Notes: generated from the letters alone by a model not told the origin. Positions 8,327-16,708 are shown, counted from the first letter of the stretch. The stretch: DNA of 35,336 nt from Acidobacteriota bacterium (GCA_023429845.1 JAEZCY010000179.1:1-35336); one strand, 5' to 3'. Numbers and translations: made by a program.

Positions 8327-9232
8327 CTACCCCTGCGGCACCTTGGACAGGTCGAAGCTCTCCGGCGCGACGTACGGGGCCACGGGCGTGGCATCGGCGC
8401 CGGCTGACGGAACATCGCGCCCGAGCGCCCAGAGGATACCCTGCACGACGAGCCGCCGCATCGACTCCTGCTCGAAGTCGGCGGGGTGGCCCAGCGTCGT
8501 GAAGAACACGCGTGCACCGTTGTGCTCGCGCGTCCAGGCGACTGGCTGGTTCGGCGGGTACGTGTCGAGCCTGGCGGCCTGCTGCGAGTTCAGCGACTCA
8601 CCCTGTAACAGCACCGTCGCCGGCCCGTTGAGCGGCTCGACGTGGTAGAGCCACGACCGCGCCTGGAACGGCGAGACGCCGCGCAGGATCGGGTGCTGCG
8701 CCTGCGGGGCGTTCAGCGTCACCGATGTCGTGGACTTGCTGCCGTGATGCGTGATCCACTTCTGCCCGAACACGTCGCGTCCGAAGCCGTCGTTGAGCGC
8801 CACGTGCGGGCTCTCCTTCGGGTAGAGGAACGCATGCGTGCTCGTGCGCAGGCCCACGACAGGCTTGCCGGATGCGACGTACCTGGTGATGCGCGCGAGC
8901 TGGTCGTCAGGCAGGCGACGGAAGCGCGTGTACATCACCATCAGGTCAGCCGATTCGAGCGCCTCGAGGCCCTCGATGTTGTCCTTGGTCTGCGGAATCG
9001 GCTTCGCATACGCGACCGACGCCCGGAGCCCGTGCCGCTGCTCGAGTATCGCCGCGATCATCGGCATCGTGATCTCGGATCGGTATTCGTCGTCTCCGGT
9101 CACGAACACGACGTGCGGGGCACGGCCCTGCGCCGGAGCCTCGTCCGTGTCGACCACGAGCGCGAGACTCGTCACCCCGACGAGCGCGAACACGAGGGAC
9201 CACTTCAGGTCGAAGATCTGGCGGATCGTCAT
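8327..9232 (-). CDS. ThuA-like domain protein
   Basis: A 301-residue protein with one N-terminal hydrophobic segment (about residues 11-27; signal peptide or membrane anchor) and a ThuA-like glutamine-amidotransferase-like fold from about residue 38. Typical features are HVVFVTGDDEYRSE, the ESADLMVMYTRFRRLPDDQ strand-loop, GKPVVGLRTSTHAF and the late VAWTREHNGARVFFTTLGHPADF stretch. The nucleophilic cysteine of true amidotransferases is not evident; where it would fall there is LRTSTHAF. ThuA proteins are linked to saccharide use but their reaction is unclear. The ATG at 9232 overlaps the dehydrogenase stop by ATGA, so its translation is coupled to that gene, and the two products may act on the same substrate. 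Confidence 0.88.
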   Translation of the reverse strand: MTIRQIFDLKWSLVFALVGVTSLALVVDTDEAPAQGRAPHVVFVTGDDEYRSEITMPMIAAILEQRHGLRASVAYAKPIPQTKDNIEGLEALESADLMVMYTRFRRLPDDQLARITRYVASGKPVVGLRTSTHAFLYPKESPHVALNDGFGRDVFGQKWITHHGSKSTTSVTLNAPQAQHPILRGVSPFQARSWLYHVEPLNGPATVLLQGESLNSQQAARLDTYPPNQPVAWTREHNGARVFFTTLGHPADFEQESMRRLVVQGILWALGRDVPSAGADATPVAPYVAPESFDLSKVPQG

Positions 9233-12200
9233 GGCTGGGACACCTGCGCAGGCGAACGAACGACGTCGACGGTGCCGTTCATCGTCCGCCAGTGGCCGGG
9301 GAAGGTACAGACGAACGGATAGGAACCCGGGGCCGAGGGCGCCGTGAAGCGCGCCTGCACGGTTTCACCCGGCTGCAGCAGGCGGATCGAGAACAGCACT
9401 TCGGGTGTGTCGGGAATGAAGCTCTTGCCGAACGCGTCGGGCGACGACACCATCGCTTCCGCCTTCAGCGACACGGTCTCGAGCGCGCCTTCCTTCGTGA
9501 CCAGCAGGTTGTGTGGCATCTCGTCACGGTTGACGAACTCGATGACGACCTCTTCGCCGGCCGCGACGCTGAACCTCGAGATGTCGTAGCGCATCTGAGA
9601 GGCAACCGCCTCGATGCGGATGATGCGCACCACGAGTGCGTCGAGGGCGCGGGAGAAGCGGTCGCGCTCGGCAGCCGGCATGCGCGTCGCGAGCTCGTGG
9701 CCGAAGCCGACGGCCTCGAGGAATGCCGTCCCCGTGCGGTCGGCCGGGGGAATGCTCCGCACGTGCGCGAGCACGATGTCGGCAAGCGGCGCGATGCGGT
9801 CCTCGGGCCAGGTGCTCGGCGGCAGGCGACGAATCGCGGCCATCGCCGCCTGCCGGTGGGCCGGATCGCGCATGAACGCGGCAAGGACGGCCACCCCGTC
9901 CTGCTCGCGCCCTTCGAACTGCGGCAGCAGCGCCATGCCAGTCGCCGCCACCGACTGCGACAGGTCGCCGGCGATGGCGATCGTCTCTGGCGCACCGGCG
10001 ATGCGTAGTCCGTCGCGCACGAACACGACCTCGCGGTTGGCGTCCAGAATGGCGACGTAAAGGCCGCTCCTGGTGTCGGAGGAGGCCGGCCAGAGCGCGA
10101 TCGCATCGATGGGACGCTCGGCGCCGAGATCGAGCTCCCACCAGGGATCGGCTTCGGCGCTCGTGAAGGCATGCGTCCCGTTCATCGGATCGCCGCCGGC
10201 GCCTGCCGCCATGTCCACGCCGCCATCGATGGCCCGAGCCGGGTGTCCACCGGTGGCGCCGCCCGCAACGATGCTCGACTGCGTTGCCGTTCCCGCGGGC
10301 GCGACATTCCGGCCAGCGCTCATCACCTGCACTTCCGTCACGCTGAGCACATGCGCCCGCCCGGGGCGAACCAGCCTCACGTAGCGGCCAATGACAGGGG
10401 CGCCCGCATGCCGCCCCGCGGCACCGAGGGCTGCCGCTTCCAGGGAAGGCAGCAGCAGCCCCTGGAGGCTCTGGAACGCCGCTCCGTTCGGCAGCGTCGC
10501 CGCGCCTCGCAGCATGTCGATGCGCAGCCTCGGCGACGCAGACGACAGCGCCCAGGCCGCCGACGCGTCGTCGTCGATGCGCATGAGGGCCGCGAACGCG
10601 CCTTCACGGACCGCATCGGTGCGCGCCCCGCGTGCCAGTCGCTCGACATCCGCGCGTTCGGCCGCGAGCTGCGTGCGCGGCAGCGCGCCCACGAGCTGCA
10701 TCAGCTCAGCCAGCGACGGCGCATTGCCTGCCTTGCCGTCGCCGCGCTCGACCGCCGCGATGGCCTCCCGCACCAGCGTGGAGCCGTTCTGCGAGGCGAG
10801 GGCCTCGAGCGCCTCGCGCCGCGCCTGCACCGGCACGCCGGCACGTGACAGGAGCGCGTGGTACACGGGCGTGCTGCGCTTCACGCGAACGAGGTCCTCG
10901 GGGGCAAGCCGACCGAGCACGTACGCCAGCCCTGCCGCATTGCCCTCGGCGAACGTGCCGCCCGTCGTGAGCACCGGCACATACGCCGGTTCGAGCGTCG
11001 TCATCGTGGACTCGAGCACGTAGTCGAGGTAGTAGTCCATCGGGTGCCTGAGCACCTCGAGCGCCTGGCTCGCGGCTTCGGCCGTCGGCACGAAGCTGAG
11101 CGCGCGCACCGCTTCGAGCCGCACGCGGGGCTCGGGGTCGGCGACGGCCGCTGCGAGCAGCGGCATCGCATCACTCACCCGATCGAGCCAGTGCTGCAGG
11201 ACGCGCACGGCGGCAGCACGCGCCCTGAATTCCCTGGCGCCCAGCAACTGCTTCAGCAGCGCGATGTTCACGCGGTCGTGGCTCTCGTGCACCCAGAGCG
11301 CCTCGAGGAGATGGTGCTCGTACCCTGGGTCGTCCCGATCGAGCGCGGCAATCCAGCGCTCGACGACGGGGATCACGTCGTCGACGGGCCGGTCGCGGAG
11401 CGCGAGCCGTGCGTGGTAGCGGGTCCGGTCCTCGTAGGCCTTCAGCAGGTCGAGCTGAGCGGTCACCGAGGCGCCGTGGATCGTCGGCCATTCGAGCAGC
11501 GGCCGGCCCTTCGCCGTGATGCGCCACACACGCCCCCGCGTCTTGTCACGACGCGAGTCGCGCAGTGAGTACTGCATGTGGCCGATGAGCGGGTTGAACC
11601 AGTCGATCACGTACAGCGCGCCGTCGGGTCCGAACTGCATGCCCACCGGACGGAAGTTCGCATCGGTGGATTGCAGCAACGGCTCCACCTCGATGCCGAC
11701 GAATCCCGACCCCTCCTCGACGGTCCGGTACTGCTTGATGCCCTGGAAACCGATGACGTTGTTGTAGAGGAAGTTGCCCTGCGCCGACTCGGGGAAGTGG
11801 CGGCTCTTCACGAACTCGCTGCCGCTGGTCGGACGCACACGCGTGAGCGTCCACTCCTGCATCGGCTTCTGCTTGCGCGGGTAGTCCACGTGCCCCGAGA
11901 ACGCCGTGCCCCAGTAGTTGTAGCCGTTGGACGCGTCCGAGATGAAGTTCTGGCCCCACGTGTCGATCACGTGCCCCCACGGGTTCGCGAAGGGGTACGA
12001 CACGAACACGTCGAGCTTCTCGGTGCGCGGTTCGTAGCGCCACACGCCGGCATACGACAGCCGCCGCGGCCCATACGGCGTTTCGACCTGCGAGTGCAGG
12101 AACGTCCCTTCCTGGAAGTACAGGGCGCCATCCGGACCCCACGTCCAGGCGTGGATCGAGTGATGGCTGTCCTCGGTGCCGAACCCGTGCAGGAGGATGC

Positions 12201-12675
12201 GCCGCTGGTCGGCCTTGCCGTCGCCGTCGGTGTCCTTCAGGAACGTCAGGTTCGGCTGCTCGGCGATGTACACGCCGCCGTCACCAAGGGCGAATCCCGT
12301 CGGGATGTACAAGTCGTCGGCGAACACCGAGCTCCGGTCCGCCTTGCCGTCGCGGTCGGTGTCTTCGATGACGATGAGCTTGTCGCGCGGCTTCTCGTCG
12401 GGACGCAGGTGAGGATAGGTCGGCGAGGTGAGCACCCACAGGCGGCCGCGTTCGTCGAACGTCATCGCGAGCGGCTTCGCAAGGTCGGGAAACTGGACCT
12501 CGGAGGCAAACAGCGACACCTGGTAGCCGTCGGCAACCTTCAGCCGCTCGAGCGCGACCTTCGGGTCTTCCGACGCGAGGTCGAGTGAGCCGCCGCGGTT
12601 GGGCTCCTGCGCAACCGACGAAACCGCGATGCCACCCACGAGGCACGTCGCCACCAGCAGCGCTCGCGCGATCAT
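9229..12675 (-). CDS. PVC-type membrane-bound dehydrogenase with HEAT-like, discoidin-like and C-terminal blue-copper domains
   Basis: A 1148-residue exported protein with a signal peptide ending near SSVAQ. Residues about 40-420 form the beta-propeller of PVC-type dehydrogenases (sorbosone/glucose dehydrogenase-like): AMTFDERGRLWVLT, VIEDTDRDGKADR, WTWGPDGALYFQEG, GMQFGPDGALYVIDW. HEAT-like helical repeats follow to about 760. A discoidin-like (F5/8 C) region comes next (TEVQVMSAGRN, WWELDLGAERPIDAI). The last 120 residues are a cupredoxin with all four type-1 copper ligands: H1055 (PHNLL), C1123, H1128 and M1132, the last three spaced C-x4-H-x3-M as in azurin. No CxxCH haem motif is present, although many relatives end in a haem domain. 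It probably oxidises a sugar or similar alcohol in the periplasm and passes electrons to copper; the substrate is unknown. ATG at 12675 overlaps the upstream stop (ATGA). Confidence 0.88.
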   Translation of the reverse strand: MIARALLVATCLVGGIAVSSVAQEPNRGGSLDLASEDPKVALERLKVADGYQVSLFASEVQFPDLAKPLAMTFDERGRLWVLTSPTYPHLRPDEKPRDKLIVIEDTDRDGKADRSSVFADDLYIPTGFALGDGGVYIAEQPNLTFLKDTDGDGKADQRRILLHGFGTEDSHHSIHAWTWGPDGALYFQEGTFLHSQVETPYGPRRLSYAGVWRYEPRTEKLDVFVSYPFANPWGHVIDTWGQNFISDASNGYNYWGTAFSGHVDYPRKQKPMQEWTLTRVRPTSGSEFVKSRHFPESAQGNFLYNNVIGFQGIKQYRTVEEGSGFVGIEVEPLLQSTDANFRPVGMQFGPDGALYVIDWFNPLIGHMQYSLRDSRRDKTRGRVWRITAKGRPLLEWPTIHGASVTAQLDLLKAYEDRTRYHARLALRDRPVDDVIPVVERWIAALDRDDPGYEHHLLEALWVHESHDRVNIALLKQLLGAREFRARAAAVRVLQHWLDRVSDAMPLLAAAVADPEPRVRLEAVRALSFVPTAEAASQALEVLRHPMDYYLDYVLESTMTTLEPAYVPVLTTGGTFAEGNAAGLAYVLGRLAPEDLVRVKRSTPVYHALLSRAGVPVQARREALEALASQNGSTLVREAIAAVERGDGKAGNAPSLAELMQLVGALPRTQLAAERADVERLARGARTDAVREGAFAALMRIDDDASAAWALSSASPRLRIDMLRGAATLPNGAAFQSLQGLLLPSLEAAALGAAGRHAGAPVIGRYVRLVRPGRAHVLSVTEVQVMSAGRNVAPAGTATQSSIVAGGATGGHPARAIDGGVDMAAGAGGDPMNGTHAFTSAEADPWWELDLGAERPIDAIALWPASSDTRSGLYVAILDANREVVFVRDGLRIAGAPETIAIAGDLSQSVAATGMALLPQFEGREQDGVAVLAAFMRDPAHRQAAMAAIRRLPPSTWPEDRIAPLADIVLAHVRSIPPADRTGTAFLEAVGFGHELATRMPAAERDRFSRALDALVVRIIRIEAVASQMRYDISRFSVAAGEEVVIEFVNRDEMPHNLLVTKEGALETVSLKAEAMVSSPDAFGKSFIPDTPEVLFSIRLLQPGETVQARFTAPSAPGSYPFVCTFPGHWRTMNGTVDVVRSPAQVSQP

Positions 12676-13718
12676 CGTGCGCCTCCAGCCGGCGCCGAGG
12701 AACCGGTCCGCTTCGACGATGGCGCCGCGTCGCGCGCGACCAGCCCGACCTGACGCCAGATCTTCTTGTCCTGCTCGGCGATCATCCGTTCCAACTGCGC
12801 CATCTCCGGCGGGAAGCTCACGGACCCGAACGGGTCCACCCGCCGGCCCACGACGTACTCCGCGTTGAGTGGTCGCCAACGAAGGAAGAAGAGGCGGTTC
12901 TTCTCGTGCAGCAGGGCCTTCAGCTGCACGAACGCCTTGCCCGCCTCCGGCAACGGCGCGGCGCCGAATCCGAGCGCCTCGGTGAGGATGCCGGCAAACA
13001 CGCGGTCGCCCTCCTCGTTCAGGTGGATCCCGTTGACGGTGAGCGGCGCCCTGGCGGCGCGCATCGCCTCGAGCGTCGGTGTGAACACGTCGGCAAACGG
13101 TACGTGCACCCGCGCCGCGACGCGGCGCATGGCCTCGGTGTAGCGCGCGAGTTCACGGTTTCGCGCATCGACGTCCACGTGCACGAGGCGCGCGAGCTTC
13201 TCATGGGCAATCGGGGACACCAGCGCGAGTCGCGGTGCGCTCTCGCCGTTGTACCGGGCCGCGAGATGCGTGGCGACGTACGTCTCGAGATCCTTCTCGA
13301 ACTGTGCCAGGCCCGCCTCACCGGCGAACGACTCGTTGGCGCCGAAGAACGCGAGGATGACGTCGGCGCCGTAGGTCGTGAGGTGCTGCTTCGCGTCCCC
13401 GAAGTTCAGCGGGCGCGGCTGCAGGGTGAGTGTGTCGGCGCTCCACCCGAGATTGCGCACCGACAGGTCGAGTGTCGGATGTGCGGCCAGCAGCGCCGCC
13501 TCGAAGTTGTTGAAGTGCTGCTGCCGCTCGGCAAGCGTGTTGCCGATCAGGATCACCCGGTCGCTCGGGCGCAACTCCAGACGCGCTGCGGCCGCAGGCC
13601 CGGCGGAGGCGAGCGATGGCGTGACGGGCGTCTGCGCAAGCGTGAGCGTCGCCGGTGCAACCGTCAGGAGAGCCGACAGGATGGTCCGCGGCCAGAGTGT
13701 GCGGGGGAGGCAGGACAT
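12672..13718 (-). CDS. Secreted SGNH/GDSL-family hydrolase
   Basis: A 348-residue protein with a signal peptide (LWPRTILSALLTVAPATLTLAQ). The SGNH blocks are recognisable: VILIGNTLAERQQHF at the usual block I position, where the GDS serine is replaced by the GNT seen in PVC-associated members, the block II glycine in NLGWSADT, the block III asparagine in FFGANES, and block V as NGIHLNEEGDRVFA. These enzymes usually remove acetyl or other ester groups from saccharides. The altered block I means that either another residue acts as nucleophile or the protein is not a standard esterase. It is the first gene of the operon with the dehydrogenase and ThuA proteins, with a likely promoter just upstream. 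Confidence 0.86.
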   Translation of the reverse strand: MSCLPRTLWPRTILSALLTVAPATLTLAQTPVTPSLASAGPAAAARLELRPSDRVILIGNTLAERQQHFNNFEAALLAAHPTLDLSVRNLGWSADTLTLQPRPLNFGDAKQHLTTYGADVILAFFGANESFAGEAGLAQFEKDLETYVATHLAARYNGESAPRLALVSPIAHEKLARLVHVDVDARNRELARYTEAMRRVAARVHVPFADVFTPTLEAMRAARAPLTVNGIHLNEEGDRVFAGILTEALGFGAAPLPEAGKAFVQLKALLHEKNRLFFLRWRPLNAEYVVGRRVDPFGSVSFPPEMAQLERMIAEQDKKIWRQVGLVARDAAPSSKRTGSSAPAGGAR

Positions 13719-13733
13719 CACGGATCTGCCGCG

Positions 13734-13763
13734 ACTGTAGTCCGCCCGGGGGCGGCTCGGCAA
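13734..13763 (-). promoter_or_regulatory. Putative promoter of the SGNH-dehydrogenase-ThuA operon
   Basis: On the minus strand TTGCCG (13758-13763) and TACAGT (13734-13739) lie 18 nt apart. The -10 box ends 15 nt before the ATG at 13718, giving a very short leader. No good Shine-Dalgarno is visible before that ATG. Confidence 0.4.
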
Positions 13764-13866
13764 GGCGGGATTGCCGAGGTAGCATGGGCCCGGCACGATC
13801 GTCTTCGTCGGCCCGGACGGCACGCGCGCCACGTGCAGCGAGGTAAGGCTCAAGATGACGCCCGGA

Positions 13867-13919
13867 CTGCCGTGACACCGCGCCCCCGTCGCCCTGGGGG
13901 CGACGGCTACGTACGGCAG
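13867..13919 (-). terminator. Two-part hairpin after the AAC(3) gene
   Basis: Begins 25 nt after the stop at 13945. Outer arms CTGCCGT (13867-13873) and ACGGCAG (13913-13919) enclose an inner perfect stem CCGTCGCC (13886-13893) with GGCGACGG (13899-13906) and a 5-nt loop. There is no U-run, which is common for hairpin terminators in high-GC genomes. It separates the AAC(3) gene from the operon promoter at 13734-13763. Confidence 0.5.
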
Positions 13920-13944
13920 CGCCTCACCTGATGGAGGGCGACGG

Positions 13945-14784
13945 TCACGGGCGAGCGGGCGGCGAGAGCCACTCCATCGCACGCACCGGCTCGTGGACGA
14001 GATCCCGCAACACGTCGAGCGCGAACTCCCGCAGCGGCCGCGCGTCGAGCACGAAGCACGTCGCGTCCCCGATGCGGCCGCCCGGGTTGCTCGACTGGCG
14101 CAGGAACGCGTCCGTGATCCGGAGGAACACGTCCTCGGGCCACGCTGCGTGCGCCGGGCGCGACGTGTCGAACTCCTCGCAGGCACGCCACGCCCGCTGG
14201 CCGTCCACGAGCCACGGCACTTCGTAGCGCACCACGCGCTTCCCCGGCACGTCTACGACGTGCTCGACGTGATGGAGGAACGTCACCTGGTCATGGTCGC
14301 TGCCGAAGAGCAGGATACGGCCGCCGAGCGCGGCGAACCGGTCGAGCGGTGAGCCAGTCCCGTACGCGTAATTCCACGGTTGCCCATCGAACAGGATGGC
14401 TGCATGCGGCCCCCGGCAGACGAACCGCACCACGTGCTCGTTGGCGACCGTGCCGGGCCACGTGCGGAGGAACTCCACGAGCGTCCCGTTGTCGCGCGCG
14501 GACCGAGCGGTGTGCGGGTCGAACGCCGGCAGCGCGTGCCGCAACGTCGCTTCCACCGCGGACGAGTGCGTGCCCCGCCCGATCTCGTCGAAGTGCTCGG
14601 GACAACTCGCGTACATCAGCAGCGAGCCCGTGTCGCCGACGGCATCCTCGAGGGCGAGATGGATCTGGTCGGGACCGCCGGCGACGCGGCCGACCGCGCG
14701 CACCGAGGCGTGCACCATCAGCAGATCGCCCGTCCCGATGCCGAGCGCCCTGGCGTGCCCCGCGAGCTCTGAGCGTGAGTACAT
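13945..14784 (-). CDS. AAC(3)-family N-acetyltransferase
   Basis: A 279-residue protein matching aminoglycoside 3-N-acetyltransferases over its full length: GDLLMVHASVRAVGRVAGG near the N-terminus, the FDPHTARSARDNGTLVEFLRTWPG region, YGTGSPLDRFAALGGRILLFG, then TFLHHVEHV and the KRVVRYEVP strand. It uses acetyl-CoA; resistance enzymes of this family acetylate the 3-amino group of aminoglycosides. Chromosomal homologues in soil bacteria may act on other amines, so resistance cannot be assumed. ATG at 14784 is preferred over a GTG six nt upstream because AAGGG lies at a workable distance. Nothing around it suggests mobility. Confidence 0.85.
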   Translation of the reverse strand: MYSRSELAGHARALGIGTGDLLMVHASVRAVGRVAGGPDQIHLALEDAVGDTGSLLMYASCPEHFDEIGRGTHSSAVEATLRHALPAFDPHTARSARDNGTLVEFLRTWPGTVANEHVVRFVCRGPHAAILFDGQPWNYAYGTGSPLDRFAALGGRILLFGSDHDQVTFLHHVEHVVDVPGKRVVRYEVPWLVDGQRAWRACEEFDTSRPAHAAWPEDVFLRITDAFLRQSSNPGGRIGDATCFVLDARPLREFALDVLRDLVHEPVRAMEWLSPPARP

Positions 14785-14847
14785 CGACACGTTCCCTTGC
14801 GCCCTCCCCCTCGAGTCGGTCGTGGCGATCCGGCGCCATCCGGTTCC

Positions 14848-14868
14848 CGTTTGCCGTTTGCCGTTTGC
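14848..14868. repeat. Heptanucleotide tandem repeat, three copies
   Basis: CGTTTGC repeated three times without a mismatch, in the roughly 100-nt gap between the YpdA-like gene and the AAC(3) gene, about 65 nt before the AAC(3) start. Copy-number change could alter the leader of that gene, but no promoter element overlapping it was found. Confidence 0.8.
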
Positions 14869-14886
14869 CGGCTCGTCCGCTTGCCG

Positions 14887-15891
14887 CTACTCCTCCGTCT
14901 TCCAGTGAATCGCCTCGAACGGGATCGCCTCCGTCCGCTGCCCCGCGAGGTGCCTGGCGATCTGCTGCGCGTGGAAGCGTCCGTTCTCGATGAACCAGCG
15001 ATTGGTCTTGAGGCCGCCACAGACGGTCCCGGCCAGGAACAATCCGGCGCGCGCGCTCTCGAACGTCGCTTCGTCGAACATCGGCGTGCGGTACCCATCA
15101 GGGTGGAACGTGATGCCGAGCCGCTCGAGGAACGTGAAATCGGGCTGATAGCCCGTCATTGCGAGCACGAAGTCGTTTGGCAGTTCGATGACGCCGCCGT
15201 GCGTCCGCACCAGCAGCGACGCCTCGCGGATCTCCGCGACGGTGCTGTCGAAGTACGCAACGATCGACCCTTCCTTGATGCGGTTCTCGAGGTCCGGCTT
15301 GATCCAGTACTTCACGGTCTCGGAGAGCGCCGGCGCACGCACGACGAGGGTGACTTGCGCGCCGTGCCGGTAACAGTCGAGTGCGGCCTTCGCGGCACTG
15401 TTCCTGGCGCCGATCACCGCCACGCGCTGCTGCACGTAGGGATACGGTTCCCGGTAGTAGTGCGTCACCTTCGGCAGGTCCTCGCCCGGCACGCCGAGAC
15501 GGTTGGGAATGTCGAAGAAGCCCGTCGCGACCACGACATTGCCCGCACGATACCTGCCGCGCGACGTCACCACCGTGAAGTCGCCCTGCCGGCCCTCCAC
15601 GTCGAGCACGCGCTCGTAGAGCCGGATGTCGATGCGCTCGCGCGCCGCCACGCCGCGGTAGTACTCGATGCCCTCCTCACGCGACGGCTTGTACCCCTGC
15701 ACAGGAAACGGGTAGCCGCCGATCTCGATGAGGTCGGGTGTCGAGAAGAACTCCATGCGCGCCGGGTAGCCCACGATCGAGTTGACCAGAGCGCCCTTGT
15801 CGATCACCCGGACCGACAGCCCGGCGCGCTGCGCCTCGATGGCGCACGCCAGCCCGACGGGTCCCCCGCCTATCACCACCACGTCGACCAT
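14887..15891 (-). CDS. ypdA: YpdA-family FAD/NAD(P)H disulfide reductase
   Basis: A 334-residue two-dinucleotide-domain flavoprotein. The FAD Rossmann motif is at the N-terminus (VVVIGGGPVGLACAIEAQ), the NAD(P)H motif is VAVIGARNSAAKAALDCYRHG, and the YpdA signature GYPARMEFFSTPDLIEIGGYPF lies between them. GLFLAGTVCGGLKTNRWFIENG closes the FAD site. In Firmicutes YpdA reduces bacillithiol disulfide; this protein has the family's layout, including no redox CxxC pair. The ATG at 15891 gives the normal family length; the open frame upstream extends into the divergent CT398 gene and is shadow. It lies upstream of the AAC(3) gene on the same strand and about 70 nt from the divergent CT398 gene. 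Confidence 0.87.
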   Translation of the reverse strand: MVDVVVIGGGPVGLACAIEAQRAGLSVRVIDKGALVNSIVGYPARMEFFSTPDLIEIGGYPFPVQGYKPSREEGIEYYRGVAARERIDIRLYERVLDVEGRQGDFTVVTSRGRYRAGNVVVATGFFDIPNRLGVPGEDLPKVTHYYREPYPYVQQRVAVIGARNSAAKAALDCYRHGAQVTLVVRAPALSETVKYWIKPDLENRIKEGSIVAYFDSTVAEIREASLLVRTHGGVIELPNDFVLAMTGYQPDFTFLERLGITFHPDGYRTPMFDEATFESARAGLFLAGTVCGGLKTNRWFIENGRFHAQQIARHLAGQRTEAIPFEAIHWKTEE

Positions 15892-15948
15892 CTGCTCGGA
15901 ACCCCCGCCACCAGGATGCACGCGTCCATTGTCGCAGCCCGCGCGTGA

Positions 15949-15954
15949 TACCGT
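15949..15954 (+). promoter_or_regulatory. Putative -10 box close to the CT398 start
   Basis: TACCGT, preceded by TGA (extended -10, TG-A-TACCGT), ends 7 nt before the GTG at 15962. No -35 box at the normal distance and no Shine-Dalgarno are visible. Confidence 0.3.
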
Positions 15955-15961
15955 CCTGCCC

Positions 15962-16702
15962 GTGCACCCCGCGCTCGAGCAGTTACGGCACCTGCAGGAA
16001 CTGGAACGCCAGGCCGCGGCGCTCCGCACCACTCTGGACGCGGTCGGCCAGCGACGCCTCGACATCGAAGCCCCGGTCGCGGAGGCCGAAGGGGCCCTGC
16101 AGGCGCTCACCGGCACCATCGAGGATCGACAGACACGGCGACGCGCCGGCGACCGCGACGTCGCCGCGTTGCAGCAGCGGCTGACCAAGTACCGCACGCA
16201 GCTGATGGCCGTGACCAACGCGCGGGAGTACGAGGCCGTGCAGCACGAGATCGCCACGGTCGAAGGCGAGCTGAAGGCGCGCGAGGACGAGACGATCACG
16301 CTGCTGTTCGAGCTCGACGAACTCGGCCCGCAAGCGGAGCAGGCAGCGAAGGCCCGCGCCGACCAGCGCGCGCTCGCAGACGAGGCGCTCGCCGGCCTGT
16401 CCGACGACGTCGGCCACCACGAGCGCGACCTCGCCGTGCTCGAGGACAGCATCGTCGCCACTCGGGCGGCGATCGACGCCGCGACGCTGGCCGTCTACGA
16501 CCGTGCGGCGAGGCGCTACCCTCGACACGCCGTAGCCGAACTGAAGGGCGAGCTGTGCACGGGGTGCAACGTGAAGCTCCGGCCGATGCTGGCGTCCGAC
16601 GTGCGCAGGGGCGAGAAGATCACGCAGTGCGAGAACTGCACGCGCCTGCTGTATGCCGTCAAGCCGCCGCCTGCCGCTCCACCCGCAGCGCCGTCGGCCT
16701 GA
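15962..16702 (+). CDS. CT398-like coiled-coil protein with C4 zinc ribbon
   Basis: A 246-residue protein. Residues about 5-185 are charged and heptad-rich, predicting a long antiparallel coiled coil (with the conserved LMAVTNAREYEAVQHEI segment). A C-terminal zinc ribbon uses C199, C202, C223 and C226 (LCTGCNVKL and QCENCTRLL). This is the CT398/DUF164 (zf-RING_7) family, thought to bind nucleic acid or protein partners; the precise job is unknown. The GTG at 15962 is chosen because no in-frame ATG gives the family's N-terminus and a -10-like box lies 7 nt upstream. It converges with the sugar dehydrogenase gene with only 6 nt between stops. Confidence 0.85.
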   Translation: MHPALEQLRHLQELERQAAALRTTLDAVGQRRLDIEAPVAEAEGALQALTGTIEDRQTRRRAGDRDVAALQQRLTKYRTQLMAVTNAREYEAVQHEIATVEGELKAREDETITLLFELDELGPQAEQAAKARADQRALADEALAGLSDDVGHHERDLAVLEDSIVATRAAIDAATLAVYDRAARRYPRHAVAELKGELCTGCNVKLRPMLASDVRRGEKITQCENCTRLLYAVKPPPAAPPAAPSA

Positions 16703-16708
16703 CGACCG

